A stretch of 8,006 nucleotides of DNA, taken from positions 1 to 8,006 of the forward strand of contig JAZKFR010000081.1 of the NCBI GenBank assembly GCA_040386295.1, in the 5' to 3' direction. Position 1 is the first letter of the stretch, and each line of letters opens with the position of its first letter. The position numbers and the translations under genes were made by a program. The notes beneath the pieces are model-generated. The model had not been told where the DNA came from and ran no database searches. It was given only the letters and a program-made list of their open reading frames with translations. Positions 1 through 6,432 of the stretch are shown in pieces. The DNA comes from JAZKFR01 sp040386295 (GTDB lineage Bacteria > Pseudomonadota > Gammaproteobacteria > Burkholderiales > Rhodocyclaceae).

Positions 1-3000
1 CATCGCAAGCTGCATCGAACCTTGCAATGGTGGGCTGTGCTACATCGCAATCGTGCGCGTGGCTTAGAGCGCCTCGTCAGGCGCCTGGCTTACCGTGACC
101 CGAAGCAAGCGAAACCCCAAGATAAGTTTGCCGAGCGTCTATATTGGGCACTCTCGCATCCCTCAGGTCTGCCCGCCAAATGTTTCGCCGAGTTAGACCC
201 TGTGCCAACCTTAGCTTGGTTGCCCATCTTAGAAGCCATCGATAAAGCTAAAGACGCGGCTGAACTAGAGGCAAAGAAGCAGAGCCAGGCAGAGCCATCT
301 GAGCTAAAGGAAAGTCATCGCTTATTGCGGCCATTATTTTCCAGCGATGTGCGCGATAAAAGCCGAGGTATCGTTAGCCTCCCACTCGTCGATTGGCTTG
401 TTCAGTATTTGGGCGAAGCTGATTTGTTTGCCTGGGTCTTAAGCAAACTAGACCAAGGTGGGTGTTTGCATCCGTATTTTCGTCAGCAAATTATAAAAAC
501 GCTGAAAAACTCCTCGCCGCTTAAACAAGAGGGCGAGCAAAACTCTGCTGGCTTGAGCGAGAGCCGTCCAACATTGTCTATGCCTAATGCTTGGCGTTTG
601 TTGTTGGCAGGGCGTGTGACAGGCTTGGACACTCACGATCAACGTGCTCCAGCCGTATATTCGTGGGGAGGTGATTTGCAGCGTGAGGGTTTGAGCTTGA
701 GTGTTCGACTCAATTTGCGCGCTTGTCTTAACCCTAGAGTGAGGTGGCAGGCAGCGGGTGCGTATGGCGCGAAGGTGGTGCTCGCTTCTGACCAAGTGTA
801 CGCCTGGTTTCAGCAATGCAGCAAAGGTCAAGACTGGTACAAAGACTGGTGTGCTGCGCTGCCTAAGCTCTTATTCGATTTTGACGCGCTACTGCGTGAT
901 GCCCTCGATTTGTGGTGCGAGTTGGGGAAGGATGATCGCTGTTCAAGAATGCCGCCATCTTTTTATATATATTTGCCATCCATTGCGCGGCATCCACAGA
1001 ATCAGCAGCATGACGATTGGTACGTTTTAATTGAGCTGCTACGCGATGCTTGGTTGGCTCTGTATCAGAATGAGCGACAGCGCGCTGGCCTGATTGCGCA
1101 GACTTGGTTTGCACAGCCATATGTCACCTACAAGCGTTTAGCGCTGTTTGCCGCGACCCACGATGACTGTGTTGATGTCGAGCAATGGGTGGATTGGCTG
1201 TTGGCCGAGGATGCCCGTTGTTTGTGGTTTCTCGATGGAGAGCGCGAAACCATGCGTTTGCTGACATTGCAAGCTCGTTCTCTAAAGCGAAAGCCTGAGG
1301 CGGCAGAACGCTTAGAGGCGGCGATTCTTGCGGGTTCACCGCGCTGGACGAGCGACATATCGAGCCAAGGTCAACGAACGGGGCGCGATGAGGCAATCTG
1401 GCAGCGCTTGGCCAAACTGAATCACGGTGGGCATCGCTTAGGCTTACCCGCTAGCGAATGTTTTACTGCTTTGTCGCGTGCGCACCCTGAGTGGAATTTG
1501 CCTGACGATCAGCGTGATGAGTTCCCACGTTGGTCTGTGAGCTACCGAGAATCGGGCTTCAAGGGCCCTAGTGGCGCCCGACCCATGACCAAAGTGCCGC
1601 GTAGGCGTTGCGAATTGCTTGCGTGGCTGAAGCAAATTTCCGACGAGCAAGGTGCGCCGTATTTCAATGATTGGTCGTCTAGTTGGTCAGAGGTTTGCCG
1701 AAACCGCTTTTTCCACAGCTGTTATGCACTGTGTGATTTGGCCGAAGAAAAGCATTGGCCGTTTGCTGCATGGCATACGGCACTGCAAGCTTGGGGGGGT
1801 GATGAGCCGAACACACAGCGTTCATGGCGTTATGCGGCATCTACCATAGCAGCTATGCCCGAGCCTATATTTCAGAAACTGCATGAGGTGATCGCGCGCT
1901 GGCTGCATGCCCTTTCTGCTTTCGTACTGCCTGACGACGAGCGATTTTTCTCGCTCTGCCAACGGGTACTTGACTTGGCCTTGGCTAAAGAAACAGACGC
2001 CAGCGTGCCTCCTCACACCGATGGTTTTGTCGCTGGATATATAAATGCAGCGTCCGCTAATGGCTCAGAGCAGCGCGAAGTATTTTATACGCAAGCTTTA
2101 AATTCCCCAGTCGGTTTCATCGCGCGTGCATTCTGCAGGCTCTGGTTGCAGACCTCACAACGCGATGGTGACGCGTTGTCGCGGGCAGTCGCCGAGCGTT
2201 GCACTCAGCTTTGTCAGCGCGATAAACCCTCTTTACGTCCGGCTAGAACGATTCTGGCTCAACATCTCGCGCCCTTGTTTCGCGCTGACCCTGAATGGAC
2301 GAAAACGCATTTGCTGCCCTGTTTTCGCTGGTCGCCAGATAACTTCGTCGGGGCTCAGGCCGCGTGGTCTGGTTTTCTCTATGGCGCAGATCGGCATCCT
2401 GATTTATTGCTGGCGCTGAAGCAGCATTTGCTCGATACCACACAGCATTATGCGCAGCTCTCAAATCATGTCGCGCCTCGTTTTGTTGATTTTTTCACCG
2501 ATGTGGCTTTAGACAGCTCTACCGGCTTTACCCGCAATAACTGGCGTGACGCAATCAAAGCGCTGCCGGAAGATGGACTGGAGCGGCTTGCGGCACGTTT
2601 GCTGCAGCGCCTTGAACACTCTGAGAAACCTGCCGAATTTTGGAGGAATCGTGTGCGCGTTTTTTGGCAAAAAATCTGGCCTAAGTCGACACAGAGGATG
2701 ACTGAGGAAATCGCTCGATTGCTTGCTCTGTGGTGTCTCGCTGCGGGTGACGCGTTCCCAGAGGTTTTGAAGGCGGTGCAGCACCACTTGCAAGCCTTAA
2801 ATAATTGCTATCAGTTCGCTGTGAAATTACAAAGTACCCAGCTGTCTAGCCGTTTTCCAAAAGAAATGCTGAGCCTTTTTGCTAAGCTGATTGCAAAAGA
2901 AGCGCACTCTGGTCCGCAGGAGTTGCGTGGGCAATTAGATGAAATAGCCAAGGCTGCGCCAGAGCTGTGCCGTACGCCTGAGTATCGACGTCTAGACGAG

Positions 3001-3051
3001 CTCATGCGCCGCTACGAAGCTTCTTCAACTCGTCCTAAACCGCTTCTTTGA
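1..3051 (+). CDS. C-terminal part of a large SIR2-associated (Dsr1-like) anti-phage protein, 5' truncated
   Basis: The reading frame is open from base 1 to the TGA at 3049-3051, giving 1016 visible residues. The TTG at 22 is not a credible start because codons 1-21 are also open and no ribosome site precedes it, so the gene begins outside the window. Residue numbers here count from the codon at 22. The protein is soluble-looking, rich in Trp, Leu and Arg, and probably all alpha-helical. Segments that I recall from the C-terminal portions of SIR2-family defence proteins are IARHPQNQ (about 321), YKRLALFAAT (about 370), QRDEFPRW (about 497) and a C-terminal block at about 760-930 (WSGFLYG, GFTRN, ALPEDGLERLA, WPKS, AGDAFPE). 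That last block resembles DUF4020. In Dsr1-type proteins an N-terminal SIR2 domain degrades NAD+ on phage infection and the long C-terminal part is thought to sense phage. About 250 missing residues would fit a SIR2 domain, but none of that domain is visible. The family call is from memory of motifs, not from a search. Confidence 0.62.
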   Translation, partial: HRKLHRTLQWWAVLHRNRARGLERLVRRLAYRDPKQAKPQDKFAERLYWALSHPSGLPAKCFAELDPVPTLAWLPILEAIDKAKDAAELEAKKQSQAEPSELKESHRLLRPLFSSDVRDKSRGIVSLPLVDWLVQYLGEADLFAWVLSKLDQGGCLHPYFRQQIIKTLKNSSPLKQEGEQNSAGLSESRPTLSMPNAWRLLLAGRVTGLDTHDQRAPAVYSWGGDLQREGLSLSVRLNLRACLNPRVRWQAAGAYGAKVVLASDQVYAWFQQCSKGQDWYKDWCAALPKLLFDFDALLRDALDLWCELGKDDRCSRMPPSFYIYLPSIARHPQNQQHDDWYVLIELLRDAWLALYQNERQRAGLIAQTWFAQPYVTYKRLALFAATHDDCVDVEQWVDWLLAEDARCLWFLDGERETMRLLTLQARSLKRKPEAAERLEAAILAGSPRWTSDISSQGQRTGRDEAIWQRLAKLNHGGHRLGLPASECFTALSRAHPEWNLPDDQRDEFPRWSVSYRESGFKGPSGARPMTKVPRRRCELLAWLKQISDEQGAPYFNDWSSSWSEVCRNRFFHSCYALCDLAEEKHWPFAAWHTALQAWGGDEPNTQRSWRYAASTIAAMPEPIFQKLHEVIARWLHALSAFVLPDDERFFSLCQRVLDLALAKETDASVPPHTDGFVAGYINAASANGSEQREVFYTQALNSPVGFIARAFCRLWLQTSQRDGDALSRAVAERCTQLCQRDKPSLRPARTILAQHLAPLFRADPEWTKTHLLPCFRWSPDNFVGAQAAWSGFLYGADRHPDLLLALKQHLLDTTQHYAQLSNHVAPRFVDFFTDVALDSSTGFTRNNWRDAIKALPEDGLERLAARLLQRLEHSEKPAEFWRNRVRVFWQKIWPKSTQRMTEEIARLLALWCLAAGDAFPEVLKAVQHHLQALNNCYQFAVKLQSTQLSSRFPKEMLSLFAKLIAKEAHSGPQELRGQLDEIAKAAPELCRTPEYRRLDELMRRYEASSTRPKPLL

Positions 3052-3099
3052 ATCACGCTTGTTTGCCCTCACGTTTTGTTTCTTCTGCGCATAAAATGC

Positions 3100-3116
3100 C
3101 TGGCGTGAGCGCCCAG
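3100..3116 (+). terminator. Weak hairpin after the Dsr1-like gene
   Basis: CTGGCG and CGCCCAG can pair around a TGAG loop, giving six base pairs with one bulged C. It is followed only by CTTTGA, not a proper T run. It lies 48 bases after the stop of the SIR2-associated gene and just before a consensus -35 box, so it sits where a terminator would be expected. As an intrinsic terminator it is weak. Confidence 0.25.
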
Positions 3117-3118
3117 CT

Positions 3119-3146
3119 TTGACACGAGCCAATACATGAATATCTA
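3119..3146 (+). promoter_or_regulatory. Candidate sigma-70 promoter for the aap genes
   Basis: A perfect TTGACA (-35) lies at 3119-3124. Sixteen bases later comes TATCTA (3141-3146), a poor to moderate -10 box. Transcription would begin near 3153, leaving about 60 bases of leader before the aapQ ATG at 3213. The weak -10 suggests modest or activated expression. The placement in the only plus-strand spacer upstream of aapQ supports the call. The TAAAAT at 3092-3097 is an alternative -10, but no good -35 is spaced for it. Confidence 0.4.
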
Positions 3147-3212
3147 TCTTGCCGACTGTTTCAATTTTGCCCTTAGCCTGCCGGCTTCTTCAGGCAGCGG
3201 GGTTTGTGCTTG

Positions 3213-4196
3213 ATGCGCCAGTGGTTTTTGCAGCCAGGCGCTTTGTTGCCAAAGTTGCTTGTCTACTTGGCGCTGGGCGCTTTGCTCTGGCTGCTGTGTG
3301 CGCACTATGCGCACGATGCCCTGCGCTGGGTCGGTTTTTTTCGCTTTCTCGGCGAGCCTAGCGGGTTTTCAATTGGCGAGGGATGGCTTCGTTTTGAGTC
3401 TGGTGATGCGTATTGGCTTGCTTTTCTCGCTGGCTTGATCAATACCTTGCGCCTTGCTTTGTTGGCGATTGTTTTGAGCAGCTTGTTGGGCGGTGTTTTG
3501 GGGCTTGGCCGTTTGTCGCATAACCTGTTGTTGCGCGCGCTGTCTGTCGCTTATGTCGAGTTTTTTCGCAATATCCCGCTGCTTTTGCAATTATTGGCTT
3601 GGTATTTTTTGCTCACCGAATTATTGCCTGCGGCGAACGAGGCCTATTCCTTCGCTTCCTCTTTTTATTTGAGCAAAAGCGGCTTGGCTTTTCCGTTTCC
3701 TGTTTGGCAGTCGAGTCCGACTGGACATTTTTTCTTCTGGGATGTGCCGGCGCGCCAGGCCTGGAATATCGGCGGCGGCGCGCGTTTAACGCCGGAGTTT
3801 CTTGCTGTATTGCTCGGTTTGGTTTGTTATTCCTCTGCCTATTTAGCGGAGATTGTGCGCGCCGGTGTGTCGGCTATTCCGCCTGGGCAAAGCGAGGCGG
3901 CGAGCGCGTTGGGGTTGTCATCTGCGCAGACACTGCGCCGGGTTGTTTTGCCGCAAGCGTTGCGCATCATGTTGCCGCCCGCCAGTAACCAGTTCCTGAA
4001 TTTGCTCAAGAATACTTCGTTGGGTGTGGCCATCGGCTATCCCGAGTTGGTTTCGGTGGCGAATACCACGCTCAATCAAACCGGGCGTGCCTTGGAATGC
4101 GTCAGTTTGATCGTTCTGATTTACTTGGTAATCAGCCTGACGCTTTCTGCTTTTCTGGCTTGGTTTAACCAGTCTTTGCGCCAGAAGGCGCGTTGA
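3213..4196 (+). CDS. aapQ: Amino-acid ABC transporter permease, AapQ type
   Basis: This is one of two membrane subunits of a polar/general L-amino-acid importer of the HAAT/PAAT group (AapJQMP-like). It forms half of the inner-membrane pore. With the ATG at 3213 the protein is 327 residues, somewhat shorter than the 380-400 usual for AapQ. Features seen are a first membrane helix at about 14-30, the RFLGEPSGFSIGE stretch typical of AapQ at about 44-56, and helices near 68-98, 117-138, 195-215 and 297-318. The permease EAA loop that docks on the ATPase is at about 228-255 (EAASALGL, then LPQALRIMLP). The family-typical NTSLGVAIGYPELVSVANTT follows at about 267-286. A TTG at 3204 would add three residues. 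Neither start has a strong ribosome site (GCGGGG at 3197-3202 is ten bases before the ATG). The gene is ten bases upstream of aapM, whose ribosome site overlaps its stop. Confidence 0.88.
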   Translation: MRQWFLQPGALLPKLLVYLALGALLWLLCAHYAHDALRWVGFFRFLGEPSGFSIGEGWLRFESGDAYWLAFLAGLINTLRLALLAIVLSSLLGGVLGLGRLSHNLLLRALSVAYVEFFRNIPLLLQLLAWYFLLTELLPAANEAYSFASSFYLSKSGLAFPFPVWQSSPTGHFFFWDVPARQAWNIGGGARLTPEFLAVLLGLVCYSSAYLAEIVRAGVSAIPPGQSEAASALGLSSAQTLRRVVLPQALRIMLPPASNQFLNLLKNTSLGVAIGYPELVSVANTTLNQTGRALECVSLIVLIYLVISLTLSAFLAWFNQSLRQKAR

Positions 4197-4206
4197 GGTT
4201 TAGGCC

Positions 4207-5337
4207 ATGCCTTCAATCCACATGCTCGCGACAATAAGCCATGCGCCGCGTTTGCCGCCGACAAGCAAAATCGGCGTTTGGGCGCGGCTCAGACACGCTT
4301 TGTTTGGCAGCGTGGGCAATACGCTTTTGAGCTGTGTGCTGGCTTTTGTCCTCGGCTACGGCGTGTTTTTGTTTTTTGATTGGGCGGTGTTGCGCGCTGT
4401 TTTTTCGGCTGCGGGCGGCAGCGCGGCTTGCTACCCGCCCTTGCCTTCAGCCGAAGTGGGCGCAGGCGCAGAAAAAATCGGCGCTTGCTGGGCGGTGATC
4501 GGCGAGAAATATCGTCCCATTCTGTTTGGCCGTTATCCCTATGCAGAACAGTGGCGGCCGCTGCTGTGCAGCCTGGCTTTGCTCGCGATGTTGTTGTTCA
4601 GTACGCGCCCTAGGTCTTCTTATCGCGCCCTGTTAGGGGCTTGGGTTGGGCTGCTGAGTCTGCTCTATCTCTTGATGAGTGGCGGTGTGTTTGGCTTGCT
4701 GCCGGTCGAAACGGCGCTCTGGGGCGGGGTTCCGCTGACGCTGTTGCTGACGTTGGGCGGTATTTTCGGTGCGTTTCCTCTGGCGATTTTGCTCGCTCTG
4801 GGGCGGCAGGCAAAGCATCGCTTGCTGCGCCGTTTATGCACGGCGTACATCGAGCTGGTGCGTGCCGTGCCGCTCGTTTCTATGCTGTTTTTGGCTACCT
4901 TTTTGCTGCCTTGGCTGTTGCCAGAGAATTGGCGCATCGATGTGCTGTTGCGCGTGCTGTGCGGCATTGTTTTATTTGTTGCGGCCTATCTGGCCGAGGT
5001 GATTCGGGGTGGTTTGCAAGCCGTTGCTAAGGGGCAGTTTGAGGCCGCTGCTGCGCTCGGTTTAAGCGCTTGGCAAACACAGAGTCGGATTGTTTTACCG
5101 CAGGCTTTTGCTGCCACGCTACCGGCCTTGATGAATCATTGCATAGGCTTGCTCAAAGAGAGCTCGTTGGTGACGATTGTTGGCCTCTACGAGCTGACAG
5201 GTGCTTTATCGCTGGCCTTGTCGGGCGATCCTGAGTGGCGCCCTTTCTACCTCGAAGGCTATTTATTTATCGCCATGATTTATTGGCTGCTTTGTTTCTC
5301 CTTGTCGCGCTATAGCGAGCGTTTAGCGCGTCGTTGA
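4207..5337 (+). CDS. aapM: Amino-acid ABC transporter permease, AapM type
   Basis: This is the second membrane subunit of the same importer and is expected to pair with AapQ. The protein has 376 residues, close to the usual AapM length. Seen in order are a cytoplasmic N-terminus, a first helix at about 37-57, and a periplasmic stretch with the AapM hallmark ACWAVIGEKYRPILFGRYPY at about 93-112. Helices follow near 118-131, 140-158, 173-198 and 221-238. The EAA loop is at about 279-307 (EAAAALGL, then IVLPQAFAATLP), followed by LLKESSLVTIVGLYEL at about 315-330 and a last helix near 351-366. The ATG at 4207 is chosen because GAGG at 4195-4198, overlapping the aapQ stop, lies eight bases upstream. 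That spacing indicates a shared transcript and probable translational coupling. An ATG at 4222 has no comparable site. The protein ends 154 bases before aapP, an unusually wide gap for this operon because a repeat element occupies it. Confidence 0.9.
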   Translation: MPSIHMLATISHAPRLPPTSKIGVWARLRHALFGSVGNTLLSCVLAFVLGYGVFLFFDWAVLRAVFSAAGGSAACYPPLPSAEVGAGAEKIGACWAVIGEKYRPILFGRYPYAEQWRPLLCSLALLAMLLFSTRPRSSYRALLGAWVGLLSLLYLLMSGGVFGLLPVETALWGGVPLTLLLTLGGIFGAFPLAILLALGRQAKHRLLRRLCTAYIELVRAVPLVSMLFLATFLLPWLLPENWRIDVLLRVLCGIVLFVAAYLAEVIRGGLQAVAKGQFEAAAALGLSAWQTQSRIVLPQAFAATLPALMNHCIGLLKESSLVTIVGLYELTGALSLALSGDPEWRPFYLEGYLFIAMIYWLLCFSLSRYSERLARR

Positions 5338-5343
5338 TGTGGC

Positions 5344-5372
5344 ATTCCAATGCGCATAATTCCAATTTGCAT
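5344..5372 (+). repeat. Two imperfect tandem copies of the element's left terminus
   Basis: ATTCCAATGCGCATA (5344-5358) is followed at once by ATTCCAATTTGCATT (5359-5373), with 12 of 15 positions identical. Only the second copy pairs with the right arm of the inverted-repeat element. The first may be a leftover terminus of an earlier insertion or a slipped duplication. Confidence 0.65.
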
Positions 5373-5464
5373 TAGAAACAGAACACGAAGATGAGCCGCA
5401 GACATTGCTGTAGCAAGGCAAGGCGAAGTCGACAAAGTGCTGGTTCTAATGCGAATTGGAATAA
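5357..5464. repeat. Short palindromic element with 25-bp terminal inverted repeats
   Basis: The left arm (5357-5381, beginning TAATTCCAATTTGCATTAG) and the right arm (5440-5464, ending CTAATGCGAATTGGAATAA) are reverse complements with about three mismatches in 25. The core contains a second perfect small hairpin, TTGCT-GT-AGCAA (5405-5416), so the RNA would fold as a long stem with an internal branch. The element is 108 bp and has no coding capacity. A diverged relative lies after aapP. This is the architecture of a MITE or of a REP/BIME-like dispersed repeat, and I cannot name its family. It separates aapM from aapP, and a T6 run (5469-5474) follows the right arm by four bases. On RNA it could therefore act as a partial terminator or a processing site within the operon. 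Confidence 0.75.
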
Positions 5465-5468
5465 CCCC

Positions 5469-5474
5469 TTTTTT
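5469..5474 (+). terminator. T run after the palindromic element, possible attenuator before aapP
   Basis: Six T residues begin four bases after the right arm of the 108-bp inverted repeat and end 17 bases before the aapP start. A stem of about 25 bp followed by CCCC and T6 is loosely terminator-like, but the C run between them weakens it. If active, it would reduce ATPase expression relative to the permeases. Confidence 0.25.
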
Positions 5475-5491
5475 CTAATTGGCAGGACAAG

Positions 5492-6256
5492 ATGCAGACC
5501 AGCGCCATGATCGAATTGCTCGGTGTCAATAAATGGTTTGGCCGCGCGCATGTTTTACGCGAGATTGATCTGTGTGTAGCGCCAGGCGAACGCTTGCTTA
5601 TTTGTGGTCCTTCTGGCTCGGGCAAATCAACACTGCTGCGTTGTATCAATGGACTGGAAGCCTTTGAGGAAGGCCAGCTGTGGGTTGATGGCATTGCTTT
5701 AGGCAGTGATCAACGCAGTGTGAACGCGGTACGTCAGCGCGTCGGCATGGTGTTTCAGCAGTTCAATTTGTTTCCGCATCTCACTGTTTTGGAGAATCTC
5801 ACCTTGGCACCCATGCTGGTCGATAAGCTCAGCAAGAAGGCGGCGCTGGCGTTGGCTTGGCGCCAGTTAGAGCGGGTCAATATGGGTGCTCAGGCTGAAC
5901 AATATCCGCTACAGCTTTCGGGCGGGCAGCAGCAAAGGGTGGCCATCGCCCGCACCCTGTGTCGTGCACCGAAGGTTTTGTTGTTCGACGAACCGACCTC
6001 GGCTTTAGACCCAGAAATGGTGCGTGAGGTGCTCGATGTGATGGTTGAGCTGGCGAAGCAAGGGGTGACTATGCTTTGTGTGAGCCACGAAATGGGCTTT
6101 GCCCGCGCGGTGGCGGATCGGATTGTTTTTATGGATGAAGGGCAGATACTCGAGCAAGCGACGCCGACGGAATTTTTTGAGCATCCACAGCACCCACGGG
6201 CGCAGCAGTTTTTGTCAAAAATTTTGCCGCATAGCGAGCAGTCTGCTGTGCGCTGA
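5492..6256 (+). CDS. aapP: Amino-acid ABC transporter ATP-binding protein, AapP/GlnQ type
   Basis: This is the cytoplasmic ATPase that drives the AapQM permease pair. The protein has 254 residues, normal for the family. All catalytic motifs are intact: Walker A GPSGSGKST (39-47), Q-loop VFQQFNLFPH (about 87-96), ABC signature LSGGQQQR (142-149), Walker B VLLFDEPTSALD (162-173) and the switch histidine in VSHEMGFAR (H199). MGFARAVADRIVFMDEGQI is typical of the polar amino-acid subgroup, which supports an amino-acid substrate. The ATG at 5492 is chosen because AGGA at 5484-5487 lies just upstream. An internal ATG at 5507 lacks a ribosome site. The short AGGA-to-ATG distance (four bases) may make initiation modest. 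The gene shares strand and order with aapQM, but a repeat element interrupts the spacing. It converges on lpdA. Confidence 0.93.
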   Translation: MQTSAMIELLGVNKWFGRAHVLREIDLCVAPGERLLICGPSGSGKSTLLRCINGLEAFEEGQLWVDGIALGSDQRSVNAVRQRVGMVFQQFNLFPHLTVLENLTLAPMLVDKLSKKAALALAWRQLERVNMGAQAEQYPLQLSGGQQQRVAIARTLCRAPKVLLFDEPTSALDPEMVREVLDVMVELAKQGVTMLCVSHEMGFARAVADRIVFMDEGQILEQATPTEFFEHPQHPRAQQFLSKILPHSEQSAVR

Positions 6257-6264
6257 TCACGCTG

Positions 6265-6396
6265 ATTGCGCTAAAACCGGCACTTTGTTGCCTGGCTGAG
6301 TTGTTGCGTTGTTTGGCTTCGCCCTGCTACGGCAAGCTCTTCGGCGCGCATGCCTGCTGCGTATTCCGTTTTTCCTGCACATTTTCATGCGCATTG
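6265..6396. repeat. Diverged second copy of the palindromic element
   Basis: This spacer between the convergent aapP and lpdA aligns in pieces with the reverse complement of the 5357-5464 element. The shared pieces are a terminus with GCxxTAxAACCxGCACTTTGT (6268-6287), a core with CTTCGCC then CTGCTACGGCAAG (6318-6335), and a right part around CTGCTGCG (6354-6361). The termini form a weak inverted repeat: ATTGCGCTAAAAC on the left, and AATGCGCATGAAAAT when the right end is read from the other strand. The copy is longer and clearly decayed. Its position between two gene ends fits a structured-RNA or terminator role for either gene, but no clean T-tailed hairpin is present. Confidence 0.5.
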
Positions 6397-6432
6397 AAAC
6401 AAAACGAGAAGCAGGCTGCGCCCACGGGTGAG

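Noticed and set aside
22..24. TTG as true start of the large first gene
   Set aside because: The frame is open back to base 1, there is no upstream ribosome site, and the protein family has a longer N-terminal part.
4641..5030. 129-codon frame inside aapM, and a similar one at 3599-3988 in aapQ
   Set aside because: Both are same-strand out-of-frame shadows of clear permease genes, Cys/Arg/Ala-rich with no family resemblance.
6251..6269. Direct repeat CGCTGATcA / cGCTGATtG at the aapP stop
   Set aside because: It is only seven exact bases, too short to distinguish from chance.
5357..6396. CRISPR-like spaced repeats in the intergenic regions
   Set aside because: Only two or three diverged palindromic copies exist, far apart and with genes between them; there is no regular repeat-spacer spacing and no cas gene.
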